Source: Ruegeria arenilitoris (GTDB taxonomy: Bacteria > Pseudomonadota > Alphaproteobacteria > Rhodobacterales > Rhodobacteraceae). Taken from it: a stretch of DNA of 64,000 bases. The stretch spans positions 434,001 to 498,000 of the forward strand of contig NZ_WQHX01000001.1 in NCBI RefSeq assembly GCF_013035425.1, written 5' to 3'. Position numbers and translations under genes: made by a program. Shown here piece after piece: positions 9,274 through 17,228 of the stretch (position 1 is the first letter of the stretch; each line of letters starts with the position of its first letter). Below the pieces are notes generated by a model. The model was not told where the DNA came from and ran no database searches. It saw nothing but the letters and a program-made list of their open reading frames with translations.

Positions 9274-9903
9274 ATGTCATTAGATCTTTGGCTGGCCTTT
9301 GTTGCCGCTTCAACAGCCCTTTTACTCATCCCCGGTCCTACAGTGCTTTTGGTGCTAAGTTATGCATTGTCCAAGGGTCGCAGCGTCGCAGTTGCGTCTG
9401 CGACAGGGGTGGCCCTAGGGGATTTGATTGCAATGACAGCGTCATTACTGGGCCTAGGCGCATTGGTTTTGGCATCGGCAACCCTATTCTCGGTTCTGAA
9501 GTGGGTCGGGGCGGCCTATCTGGTGTGGTTGGGTCTAAAGCTGCTGCGCAGCGCGCCGTCCGGAGGTTTACACCCTATCGAAACACGTCAAGACATAACC
9601 GCCCGCAGCGTATTCGGTCACGCGGCGGCGGTCACGGCGCTCAACCCAAAATCAATTGCATTCTTCATAGCCTTTGTTCCGCAATTCCTGCGTCCCACTG
9701 AACCGCTTGGTCCCCAGTTTATAATTCTTATTGCGACTTTTGTCGGCTTGGCGGGGTTGAATGCGCTGGCCTACGCTTTATTGGCAGATCGGCTGCGAAA
9801 AGTGATCCGCCGTCCCGCGATACTTACCGGGATGACAAGGTTCGGTGGACTGACGTTGATCGGAATGGGTGTAGCCACAGCAATCCTACGGCGGCCTACC
9901 TGA
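9274..9903 (+). CDS. LysE/RhtB family amino-acid exporter
   Basis: A 209-residue inner-membrane exporter of the LysE/RhtB superfamily. It has about six hydrophobic helices, the N-terminal LLLIPGPTVLLVLSYALSKG with the conserved PGP, and the ATGVALGDLI segment typical of RhtB-type homoserine or threonine exporters. The precise substrate cannot be read from sequence. The start is supported by an AGGTGA site. It follows the DUF418 gene by 35 bases and may share its transcript. Confidence 0.9.
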   Translation: MSLDLWLAFVAASTALLLIPGPTVLLVLSYALSKGRSVAVASATGVALGDLIAMTASLLGLGALVLASATLFSVLKWVGAAYLVWLGLKLLRSAPSGGLHPIETRQDITARSVFGHAAAVTALNPKSIAFFIAFVPQFLRPTEPLGPQFIILIATFVGLAGLNALAYALLADRLRKVIRRPAILTGMTRFGGLTLIGMGVATAILRRPT

Positions 9904-9908
9904 TACGA

Positions 9909-10091
9909 TCAGTCTTCGGCATTTTCTTTCATGAAACCCCGAATAAAACGCCGAATTTCTCGGGCTGCCGAGGTATCCAATTCTTTGCATAGCTCGACAA
10001 AAGCGTCGCGTTCATCTTTGTCCAGACGAAGAACCAACTGACTATTCTTCTTATTCGTCCGTTTACTGTCTTTCTTCGCCACGCGTCTCAT
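9909..10091 (-). CDS. small ribbon-helix-helix DNA-binding protein (putative)
   Basis: A 60-residue basic protein. After a lysine/arginine-rich tail (residues 1-16), residues 18-23 form a likely beta strand (QLVLRL), residues 25-38 a first helix and residues 41-55 a second helix (SAAREIRRFIRGFM). This is the layout of Arc/MetJ/CopG ribbon-helix-helix dimers. About 30 bases upstream of its start lies a near-perfect 20-bp palindrome (10121-10140), as expected for an autoregulated RHH repressor. No toxin gene is adjacent on the same strand; a possible 44-codon ORF faces it across the palindrome. Function is inferred from fold pattern only. Confidence 0.6.
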   Translation of the reverse strand: MRRVAKKDSKRTNKKNSQLVLRLDKDERDAFVELCKELDTSAAREIRRFIRGFMKENAED

Positions 10092-10120
10092 TCCTACGTA
10101 AAACTTGATTCATATCGCGA

Positions 10121-10140
10121 TGCATTGTATATACATAGCA
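10121..10140. promoter_or_regulatory. palindromic operator candidate for the RHH protein
   Basis: The core TGTATATACA (10126-10135) is a perfect palindrome, and the flanks TGC and GCA extend it to 20 bp with two mismatched positions on each side. It lies in the divergent gap between the RHH gene and the small ORF, a natural position for a repressor site. Binding is inferred, not shown. Confidence 0.45.
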
Positions 10141-10189
10141 TAGAACTTGTCTTTATCGGGCACCTAACAATAAAAAACGGAAATTGGCA

Positions 10190-10324
10190 ATGAACCTTCA
10201 TACTGCACAAGCATTTCTATTGCGAGATCAACGCAATTGGCGCAAACCTCACCTATCCTGGCTACCGGCTGCGCTGTATCGGTACTATGGGCTGCCTGAC
10301 ACAATCAAGCCACGTCATAAATAG
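10190..10324 (+). CDS. possible small ORF, 44 codons, unknown
   Basis: An ATG-initiated frame of 44 codons ending in TAG. The product is basic and aromatic-rich, with a segment WLPAALYRYYGLPD in the middle and a KPRHK end. There is no recognised family and no signal peptide, and the ribosome-binding site is weak. It is listed because it faces the RHH gene across a palindrome and fills most of an otherwise empty 316-base gap upstream of apt. It may equally be chance or a remnant. Confidence 0.3.
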   Translation: MNLHTAQAFLLRDQRNWRKPHLSWLPAALYRYYGLPDTIKPRHK

Positions 10325-10375
10325 GCAATTTTCAGGAAACTCTCCTTGCAAGACTGACTTGAATGGGCCAAACAC

Positions 10376-10400
10376 CCCCGCGTGTTTTGACGCGAAAGGG
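10376..10400 (+). promoter_or_regulatory. hairpin over the apt ribosome-binding site
   Basis: CGCGT (10379-10383) pairs with ACGCG (10390-10394), and CCC (10376-10378) can pair with the GGG (10398-10400) of the GAAAGGG ribosome-binding site. The structure could modulate apt translation. It is short and could be coincidental. Confidence 0.25.
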
Positions 10401-10407
10401 TTGCCCT

Positions 10408-10947
10408 ATGTCCAGAAATAAAACCGTTAAGGATTACATCCGGACCATCGTTGATTTCCCACACGAAGGAATAATGTTCCGCGATGTAACTACCCTTTTT
10501 GCCGATCCCCGCGGGTTCCGCATTGCCATCGACCAAATGCTTCACCCATATGCAGGCGAGCGCATCGACAAAGTTGTCGGGCTTGAGGCGCGAGGTTTCA
10601 TTCTTGGTGGCGCCATCGCGCATCAATTAAGCGTGGGTTTTGTTCCTATCAGAAAAAAGGGCAAACTGCCGGGAACCACGATCAGCCAAGATTACAAGCT
10701 GGAATACGGTGAAGCGATTGTCGAAATACATGATGACGCTATCCTGCCGGGTGAGAAAATCCTTGTCGTGGACGACTTGCTGGCTACCGGTGGCACAGCA
10801 GCCGCAGGCATCAAGCTGATCGAACGATTGGGCGGTGAAATCGTTTCATGCGCATTTATTATCGACTTGCCAGAGCTCGGAGGCCGCAAAGCGCTTGAAG
10901 ACATGGGAATGGATGTTCACGTGCTATGCGAATTCGAGGGTCTATAG
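10408..10947 (+). CDS. apt: adenine phosphoribosyltransferase
   Basis: A 179-residue type I phosphoribosyltransferase that converts adenine and PRPP to AMP in purine salvage. The PRPP-binding loop is [11 protein letters not shown] (residues 120-130), and the N-terminal [14 protein letters not shown] and [14 protein letters not shown] are characteristic of Apt. The length matches the family. The ATG at 10408 follows a GAAAGGG site and is preferred over an upstream in-frame start. It would recycle the adenine released by MtnP. Confidence 0.95.
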   Translation: MSRNKTVKDYIRTIVDFPHEGIMFRDVTTLFADPRGFRIAIDQMLHPYAGERIDKVVGLEARGFILGGAIAHQLSVGFVPIRKKGKLPGTTISQDYKLEYGEAIVEIHDDAILPGEKILVVDDLLATGGTAAAGIKLIERLGGEIVSCAFIIDLPELGGRKALEDMGMDVHVLCEFEGL

Positions 10948-11118
10948 CGCGAAATTGATCACATTAGTGTGAATGGACAATTGTGCCTTCGGCAGCTTAG
11001 GGCGCAGTTTTGGCATTTCAACAGCACTTTGCGATCATCTTCGGTGATCCCCTTTTTAGGCATCCACGTAGTGTTTGACGATGCCACATGAGGCATTCTC
11101 AAAAAGGGATATTCAACC

Positions 11119-11601
11119 ATGTTTCGCAAAATCGCTGTAGCCAGTGTTGCAACCATCGTACTCTCCTCATCCGCAATGGCCGACGGTCATGGAAAAGACA
11201 TTGTAGACACGGCGGTTGCTGCTGGCAGCTTTGACACTCTGGTAGCCGCAGTTCAAGCAGCTGAACTTGTCGACACCCTAAAAGGTGAAGGCCCGTTTAC
11301 TGTATTTGCTCCAACGGATGAAGCGTTCGCAGCCCTTCCCGAAGGCACAGTGGAAAACCTGTTGAAGCCAGAAAACAAAGACCAGCTTGTCGCAATTCTT
11401 ACCTACCACGTTGTACCCGGCAAAGTGATGTCAGGTGATCTGTCAGACGACATGACAGCCGCAACAGTACAGGGCGGCGACGTCACGATTGATCTGGACA
11501 ACGGCGTAATGGTTAACGACGCAAATGTAGTTCAAGCCGACATTGAAACGGAAAATGGCGTAATCCACGTGATTGACAAAGTTATCCTGCCAGCTTCGTA
11601 A
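11119..11601 (+). CDS. secreted fasciclin (FAS1) domain protein
   Basis: A 160-residue exported protein: signal peptide (about 1-22, ending SSAMA-D) followed by a single FAS1 domain covering nearly the whole mature chain. The H1 motif is [14 protein letters not shown], the central YH motif is TYHVVPG, and the H2 motif is [13 protein letters not shown] near the C-terminus. Single-domain bacterial FAS1 proteins are often linked to adhesion or stress, but the role here is unknown. It converges with the FAD oxidoreductase with a single base between the two stop codons. Confidence 0.9.
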   Translation: MFRKIAVASVATIVLSSSAMADGHGKDIVDTAVAAGSFDTLVAAVQAAELVDTLKGEGPFTVFAPTDEAFAALPEGTVENLLKPENKDQLVAILTYHVVPGKVMSGDLSDDMTAATVQGGDVTIDLDNGVMVNDANVVQADIETENGVIHVIDKVILPAS

Positions 11602-11602
11602 A

Positions 11603-13057
11603 TCAGCCTGAGGCAATACGGCCCGGCGCTGCCGGGCCGTGTTCAGGCCGGATAACCGCCCCAGGGTTCATTATTCCCTTTGGATCCAAAGCTTCTTTTA
11701 TTTTTCTCATAACCCCAAGCTTTGTTGGATCGCCATAGCGTTCAAGGTCATGCACTTTCAGACGACCTACTCCGTGTTCCGCGCTGACTGATCCGGAAAA
11801 CGTATGAACAAGCTCGTGAACTGCAAACTTTACTGCTTCGCGGACGCCATCATATTCACTTCGGTCGCGACCCTTAGCCGGAAAAACGTTGTAGTGCAGG
11901 TTGCCATCACCCAGGTGGCCGAAACAATTTATCCGAAAGTCCCCCAAGTCCATTATCGTTTTGTTTCCCTGTCGGATAAACTCGGGAATATCTGAAATCG
12001 GCACGGAAATATCATGGCTTGAAACCGAGCCGATCAGACGATTTGCCTCGGGGATATTTTCACGCACAGACCACAATTGCTCCCGCTGTGTTCCGTTTTG
12101 GGCAATTACACCATCTGTCACCAACTCGTGTTCGTCAGCTTTGGAGTATAGAGTTTCCAACATCTCAGATGGACTTTGACCGTCGGAAAGACCTAATTCG
12201 ATAAGTACACTCCATTCAGGGGGGGCTTCGAATGGTTGCCGGACGTTCGGAAGAACCTCGGACAGGAATTGCAAACCTTGCCGATGGATCAGTTCAAAGG
12301 TGCTGACTCCGTCGCCGACCAAATCTCTGGCTAGTGAAAGCATACTTATCGCCGCTTGGGGAGACGGGACCTGAAACATGGCTGTTCCAACCCGTGCCGG
12401 CTTGGGAAACAACTTCAGTGTAGCAGCTGTGATAATCCCCAATGTTCCTTCTGACCCGATCAGCAGATTGCGCAGATCATACCCGGTATTGTCCTTACGT
12501 AACCGGCTGAGACCATTCCAGACATCGCCGTTTGGTAAGACGGCCTCTAGCCCCAGGCACAAATCTCGCGCATTGCCGTAGCGCAGAACGTTTACCCCTC
12601 CGGCATTCGTCGCCAAATTTCCTCCAATCCGACAAGATCCCTGCGCGGCAAGAGATAAGGGAAACATACGATCCACCGAGTCGGCGGCGGCCTGGACGTC
12701 GGACAAGACCGCACCCGCCTCGACTACCATGACATTTTCAGATGGAAAGATCGCTCGGATTTCGTTCATCCGTTCGAGAGAAACCAGCAACGGCGCGGGA
12801 CCGTCGGGCGAAACCTGCCCACACACTAGTCCTGTGCCACCACCGTAGGGGATAACTGCGACGCCTAAATCGAAAGCTAATCGCACCAATATCGCGACCT
12901 CTTGAACCGATCGCGGCAGGGCTAGCAGGCCAACTTGCCCGGTAAATCGGCGACGCGGCTCTTCCAGATATTGTGGGGTCACCGGGCGCAAAACATCGCC
13001 GCCCAACTGCGCGCATATTAACTCGGCAAAACTGTTATCGGCGGGGACAAGTGTCAT
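11603..13057 (-). CDS. FAD-linked oxidoreductase (GlcD/D-lactate dehydrogenase type)
   Basis: A 484-residue flavoprotein of the FAD_binding_4/FAD-oxidase_C class, which oxidises 2-hydroxyacids such as glycolate, D-lactate or D-2-hydroxyglutarate. The PCMH-type FAD domain occupies about the first 210 residues (VIPYGGGTGL, CRIGGNLATNAGG, GSEGTLGIIT). The C-terminal half has the metal/substrate signature FGHLGDGNLHYN and EHGVGRLK. Which hydroxyacid is used cannot be decided. The ATG at 13057 is chosen because AAGGA lies six bases upstream, while an ATG two codons earlier has no spacing to that site. Confidence 0.88.
   Translation of the reverse strand: MTLVPADNSFAELICAQLGGDVLRPVTPQYLEEPRRRFTGQVGLLALPRSVQEVAILVRLAFDLGVAVIPYGGGTGLVCGQVSPDGPAPLLVSLERMNEIRAIFPSENVMVVEAGAVLSDVQAAADSVDRMFPLSLAAQGSCRIGGNLATNAGGVNVLRYGNARDLCLGLEAVLPNGDVWNGLSRLRKDNTGYDLRNLLIGSEGTLGIITAATLKLFPKPARVGTAMFQVPSPQAAISMLSLARDLVGDGVSTFELIHRQGLQFLSEVLPNVRQPFEAPPEWSVLIELGLSDGQSPSEMLETLYSKADEHELVTDGVIAQNGTQREQLWSVRENIPEANRLIGSVSSHDISVPISDIPEFIRQGNKTIMDLGDFRINCFGHLGDGNLHYNVFPAKGRDRSEYDGVREAVKFAVHELVHTFSGSVSAEHGVGRLKVHDLERYGDPTKLGVMRKIKEALDPKGIMNPGAVIRPEHGPAAPGRIASG
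11618..11640. terminator. hairpin at the convergent fasciclin/oxidoreductase junction
   Basis: Perfect 10-bp stem (ACGGCCCGGC with its complement) and a 3-base loop, lying inside the last codons of the oxidoreductase gene and just past the fasciclin stop. There is no T-tract on either side, so it may be only a 3' stabilising or Rho-assisted structure. Confidence 0.4.
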
Positions 13058-13095
13058 GCCCATTCCTTGCCCCAAGTGGCTCACAGCGGCAAGTG

Positions 13096-13914
13096 CTATT
13101 CCAAATCAATAAGGTATTGCGGTTCAAGCACAACAACGGTGGGTCGGTCGGGAAGCGTTCGTAATGATACCACGATTTCGGACACACCATCGCGTTCCAC
13201 TGGGAACTCGTCCCGGATATCAACTAAGAAACGCTCCAGCGAAAAACCTGAAAACCAATGCATCGGTATAATAATCGAACTCTTGAGCCGTTTAAGTACA
13301 GTAATCATCTCGGGCAGAGGCATCGTGGTACCACCGTCGACAGCGGCCATGACCACGTCCAACCGTCCCAGGGCGGCAAACTGTTCGTCGGATGGAACAT
13401 GGTGCAAGTGACCCAGGTGACCAATGCACAGGCCTTCGACTTCGAACACAAAGATCGAATTCCCGCGCTCTTCAACACCGCCATAGACCGACCGGATATC
13501 CGTAGAAACATTCCGTACAAGCATCTCGCCAAGATCGAGGTAGTGGTCGATGCCTTGACCAAACTCGCCCCATCCCGGCAGAACATGCGGAATTGCCGGG
13601 TCGGGATGTGCCGTCCAGTGGGTGCTGTGGGCGTGGTTCATCGTTACAACATCCGGTATCAGATCAGCACCACCGATGAAGCCGGTGAAGTCAGTCACTG
13701 CGTTTAAGCCACCTTTGGTCTGGATCAGAAACGAAGCGTGCGCGACATAGCTTATTCGGACTGAAAACTCTGGCAAAGGATCTTGCCATGCGACCTTGTG
13801 TAGATATTCGATCCCAGGGGCTGCGTCGGCAATCGCGATACAATGGCTTGGCCGCCGCTCTTGCGCCGCAGCTCCGCCCGAAACAACCAGCAATGCCAGT
13901 AAAAAGCGCCACAT
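13096..13914 (-). CDS. secreted MBL-fold metallo-hydrolase-like protein
   Basis: A 272-residue protein with an N-terminal signal peptide (about 1-17) and a metallo-beta-lactamase-type fold of the UlaG/L-ascorbate lactonase-like group. A segment near the start of the mature protein reads YVAHASFLIQT, typical for this group. The metal motif reads HAHSTH rather than the usual HxHxDH, and a later segment IGHLGHLHH could give further ligands. The loss of the Asp suggests altered metal use or a non-hydrolytic role. The ATG at 13914 is preferred to a TTG six codons upstream. Confidence 0.7.
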   Translation of the reverse strand: MWRFLLALLVVSGGAAAQERRPSHCIAIADAAPGIEYLHKVAWQDPLPEFSVRISYVAHASFLIQTKGGLNAVTDFTGFIGGADLIPDVVTMNHAHSTHWTAHPDPAIPHVLPGWGEFGQGIDHYLDLGEMLVRNVSTDIRSVYGGVEERGNSIFVFEVEGLCIGHLGHLHHVPSDEQFAALGRLDVVMAAVDGGTTMPLPEMITVLKRLKSSIIIPMHWFSGFSLERFLVDIRDEFPVERDGVSEIVVSLRTLPDRPTVVVLEPQYLIDLE

Positions 13915-13945
13915 CCACCAAGTGTAGCGCAACTGGGCGACAAGT

Positions 13946-13985
13946 CACCCATTTGATCGTTGGATCACGTCGCGATGGGTGTTTT
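13946..13985. promoter_or_regulatory. nested inverted repeat upstream of the MBL gene
   Basis: The outer arms CACCCAT/ATGGGTG (13946-13952 and 13975-13981) enclose the inner arms TGATC/GATCA around GTTG. On the plus strand it is followed by TTTT. It lies between the GNAT stop and the MBL start, both read leftward, so it may be a hairpin in the intercistronic RNA or an operator. Confidence 0.3.
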
Positions 13986-13996
13986 ATCAGGCGTGT

Positions 13997-14581
13997 TTAA
14001 CCTGCATCTGTCTTGCCGCGCCGGTCCGAGCGTAAACTTGCGTACAAAACGTGGGTTCTCCAGCGTCCACTGATCTGCAGATAGGATTGGGCGACGCCCT
14101 CGTATTTGAAGCCTGAACTTTCCAACAATCCGCGAGAAGCTTTGTTCTCGGGCAAACAGGCCGCTTCGATTCGGCTCAGATCAAGGCGGGTGAAAGCGTA
14201 ATGCACAACCGCACCGATTGCCTCGCGCATGTATCCTTGACGCGCGAAAACCTGACCAGTCCAATATCCAAGTGTTCCGGCTTGGGCGGGTCCGCGTCGT
14301 ATGTTGTCCAGCGTTATTGCCCCCAGCAAAAAGTCGTCCTCGCGCCGGAACAGAAATAATGGAATCGCAGTTCCGCTGGCGACGGATCGTTGTGCCCAAT
14401 AAACCCTGTTTGTAAACGACTTGCGGCTAAGGTGATCGTCAGCCCAAATCGGTTCCCAAGGTGTAAGATAGTCTTTGGATGCTCGCCTTAATGCTGCCCA
14501 ATCGTTAAAATCCGAATGAACGGGAGGGCGCAAGCTCAACCGCTCGGTTTCGAGTTTCAGCTTGCGTCTGCCCAACAGCAT
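13997..14581 (-). CDS. RimJ/RimL-type GNAT N-acetyltransferase
   Basis: A 194-residue acetyltransferase of the RimJ/RimL group, which acetylate protein N-termini or other amines. Features are LETERLSLRPP near the N-terminus, LGYWTGQVFARQGYMREAI as the acetyl-CoA motif region, and the C-terminal LPENKASRGLLESSGFKYEG. The ATG at 14581 overlaps the stop of the M16 peptidase gene (TGATG), indicating translational coupling in the leftward thrC-M16-GNAT group. Confidence 0.88.
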   Translation of the reverse strand: MLLGRRKLKLETERLSLRPPVHSDFNDWAALRRASKDYLTPWEPIWADDHLSRKSFTNRVYWAQRSVASGTAIPLFLFRREDDFLLGAITLDNIRRGPAQAGTLGYWTGQVFARQGYMREAIGAVVHYAFTRLDLSRIEAACLPENKASRGLLESSGFKYEGVAQSYLQISGRWRTHVLYASLRSDRRGKTDAG

Positions 14582-15843
14582 CACGCCGCACGCCTCTCCT
14601 GCAATTCAGCCAATGTCGGCGCCCTAGAAACAGGCCCATACAGTGCCAATGCTGCGGGCGCATGGACGGCCATCTGCTCAGCAAATTTGCGCACGTCCTT
14701 GGTGCTGACAGCGTCGATCTTTGCGACAGTGTCCGCAAGCGAAGGCACCCTGCCCCAAATCTGCACCAACCGGGCCAAACGTTCCGCCCGATTAGAAGGG
14801 CTTTCCAACCCCATCAGCATTCCGGCCTTCATTTGAGCGCGGGCGCGGGCCACTTCTTCAGGCGTCATCTCCTCTGCCGCGCGCTTCATTTCGTCGATTG
14901 TTATGCTTGCCAGTTCGCTGACCTGATCAGAAGAAGTTCCAGCGTAGATCGTGGTTGTACCTGTGTCGGCATATGCACCCGTTTGCGCGAAAATTGTGTA
15001 GCACAACCCCCGCGTTTCCCGCACTTCTTGAAACAAGCGTGAAGACATGCCGCCGCCCAAGGCCGTCGAATAGATTTGTGCGGTATAAATCTCATCATCG
15101 CGATAGCCCGGGCTTTCCAGCGCAAGGGCAAAATGGGCCTGTTCCAGTTCTTTCTCCTGCCGCGCTTCACCTCCGGTGAAACGGGCCGGGTCGGCGACCA
15201 AGCCTTTACGGGGTTTCAGGTGACCAAACATCTGTTCGGCCATTTCCATTAACGCATCATGATCAACTGCCCCGGCTGCGGAAAGGATCATTTGGTCAGG
15301 TCCATAATGCTCAGCCACAAAGCCAGACAAATCGTCGCGTGAAAACGTGCTTACCCTCTCCGAAGGGCCCAGAATAGTGCGCCCCAACGGTTGATTGTGA
15401 TAACTCTGCTCTTGCAGCCAATCAAAAATGACATCATCTGGCGTATCGAATGCTTGACCGATTTCTTGAAGAATTACGCCCCTCTCGACTTCAATCTCGC
15501 GCGGATCGAAAACCGGGTTAAGGACAATATCTCCGATCACATCCATCGCCAGCGCAACGTCGTCCTTTAAAACGCGCGCGTAATATGCAGTTACCTCGCG
15601 TGATGTGTAGGCGTTGATGTAACCGCCCACATCCTCGATCGCTTCTGCAATCTGCAGTGCTGTTCGACGCTCGGTTCCCTTGAATGCCATATGCTCAAGA
15701 AAATGCGCGATACCGTTCTGCTCAATTCGTTCATGCCGCCCTCCGGCGGTCACCCAAATGCCGATGGCCGCCGATTGCAGCCCCGGCATATGTTCAGTGA
15801 CGATACGAAAGCCGTTCTTCAGTTGATCTTGTCTGACAGTCAC
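14581..15843 (-). CDS. M16 family zinc peptidase (processing-peptidase-like)
   Basis: A 420-residue M16B peptidase, the bacterial relative of the mitochondrial processing peptidase beta subunit. The inverted zinc motif HxxEH is HFLEH (residues 47-51), with E127 as the distal ligand 76 residues later, so it looks catalytically complete. GGYINAYTSREVTAYY follows. It starts with GTG overlapping the thrC stop and ends overlapping the GNAT start. The pairing of thrC with this peptidase is a standing feature of Rhodobacteraceae; the substrate is unknown. Confidence 0.92.
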   Translation of the reverse strand: MTVRQDQLKNGFRIVTEHMPGLQSAAIGIWVTAGGRHERIEQNGIAHFLEHMAFKGTERRTALQIAEAIEDVGGYINAYTSREVTAYYARVLKDDVALAMDVIGDIVLNPVFDPREIEVERGVILQEIGQAFDTPDDVIFDWLQEQSYHNQPLGRTILGPSERVSTFSRDDLSGFVAEHYGPDQMILSAAGAVDHDALMEMAEQMFGHLKPRKGLVADPARFTGGEARQEKELEQAHFALALESPGYRDDEIYTAQIYSTALGGGMSSRLFQEVRETRGLCYTIFAQTGAYADTGTTTIYAGTSSDQVSELASITIDEMKRAAEEMTPEEVARARAQMKAGMLMGLESPSNRAERLARLVQIWGRVPSLADTVAKIDAVSTKDVRKFAEQMAVHAPAALALYGPVSRAPTLAELQERRAA

Positions 15844-17228
15844 TCGGCAATTTGCCCTTTGATAAATTTCTCGATAGCGCCCAAATTATTGGCAATACGG
15901 GTCACCCGTTCCGGACGTTCATACAGATCAGACATGCGAGAGGGAAGAGGCGGATGCACATCACTCGCCTTCTCAACCGCGGCCGGAAACTTCGCTGGGT
16001 GTGCTGTGGCCAGAGTGATCATTGGTACGTTCTCCGCGCGGTGATCTTCGGCCACTTTGATACCTACGGCTGTATGCGGGCAGACAAGTTCAGCACTGTG
16101 CGCAAGTGTGGACTGGATCGTCTGCAACGTTTCGTCTTCGGAAACGCGGCCCGAGTCAAAATTCTCGCGGAGGGACTCCATTGCTCCTTGGCTGACTTTG
16201 AAGCCACCATTTTTTAGTTCTTCCATCAGCTGAGACACTGCACCAGCGTCCTCGCCATACGCATAGAAAAGCGCGCGTTCAAAGTTTGAGCTGACCTGGA
16301 TGTCCATAGACGGGCTGATCGATGGGATGGTGTCACCTTTGAAATACCCCTCACCTGTCAGGCAACGGTGCAGGATATCGTTTTGATTGGTTGCCACCAC
16401 TAAGCGATCAATGGGTAAACCCATGCGTTTCGCAAGGTAGCCTGCGAAAATATCTCCGAAATTTCCGGTCGGCACGGTGAAACTAACTTTGCGATGCGGG
16501 GCGCCAAGGCTAACTGCGGCTGAGAAGTAATAAACAATCTGAGCCAGCACCCGGGCAAAATTGATTGAATTCACCCCGGCAAGTTTGACACTGTCACGGA
16601 AGTCAAAATCGTTGAACATGTCCTTAAGTGCTGACTGGCAATCATCGAAATCGCCAGCCACCGCCAATGCGTGCACGTTGCTATCCGCAGGCGTCGTCAT
16701 CTGGCGGCGCTGTACCTCAGAAACGCGGCCATCAGGGAAAAGTATGAATACGTCAACTGCGTCAAGGCCGCGGAAAGCCTCGATTGCAGCCGAACCGGTG
16801 TCACCGCTGGTTGCACCCACGATGGTCACGCGATCTCCTCGTCTTTTCAGGGCTACCTGAAACAGCTGACCAATCAGTTGCATGGCAAAATCCTTGAATG
16901 CCAGCGTTGGTCCGTGGAACAGCTCAAGCAAAAAGTGGTTCTCGTTCAATTGCTTTAACGGAGCCCGCGCAGCATGATCAAAGCCCGCATAAGCGTGCTC
17001 AATGATCTCTCTGAATTCGTCTTCGGCAAATGAGCCTTCGACAAAGGGCCACATCACCTTGAACGCGATCTCTTCATAGGTAAGTCCGGCCAACCCGGCA
17101 ATCTGGTCTTGCGGCATGACCGGAATCTCGGCAGGCAGATACAAACCACCGTCGCGAGCTAATCCGGTCAGCATCGCTTCTTCAAATGTCAGTTCGGGCG
17201 CCTGCCCACGGGTCGAGATGTATTTCAT
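15840..17228 (-). CDS. thrC: threonine synthase
   Basis: A 462-residue PLP enzyme that makes threonine from O-phosphohomoserine. The cofactor lysine lies in LAFKDFAMQLIG (K112), and the N-terminal MKYISTRG is typical of the longer class found in proteobacteria and yeast. The glycine-rich phosphate-binding region includes VGATSGDTGSAAIEA. Its ATG overlaps the SURF1 stop (ATGA) and its stop overlaps the M16 start, so SURF1-thrC-M16-GNAT is a tight leftward operon. Confidence 0.95.
   Translation of the reverse strand: MKYISTRGQAPELTFEEAMLTGLARDGGLYLPAEIPVMPQDQIAGLAGLTYEEIAFKVMWPFVEGSFAEDEFREIIEHAYAGFDHAARAPLKQLNENHFLLELFHGPTLAFKDFAMQLIGQLFQVALKRRGDRVTIVGATSGDTGSAAIEAFRGLDAVDVFILFPDGRVSEVQRRQMTTPADSNVHALAVAGDFDDCQSALKDMFNDFDFRDSVKLAGVNSINFARVLAQIVYYFSAAVSLGAPHRKVSFTVPTGNFGDIFAGYLAKRMGLPIDRLVVATNQNDILHRCLTGEGYFKGDTIPSISPSMDIQVSSNFERALFYAYGEDAGAVSQLMEELKNGGFKVSQGAMESLRENFDSGRVSEDETLQTIQSTLAHSAELVCPHTAVGIKVAEDHRAENVPMITLATAHPAKFPAAVEKASDVHPPLPSRMSDLYERPERVTRIANNLGAIEKFIKGQIAE

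Noticed and set aside
10968..10981. TCACA/TGTGA repeat after apt considered as a Crp site or terminator
   Set aside because: Only five-base arms, wrong orientation for the Crp consensus, and no T-tract.
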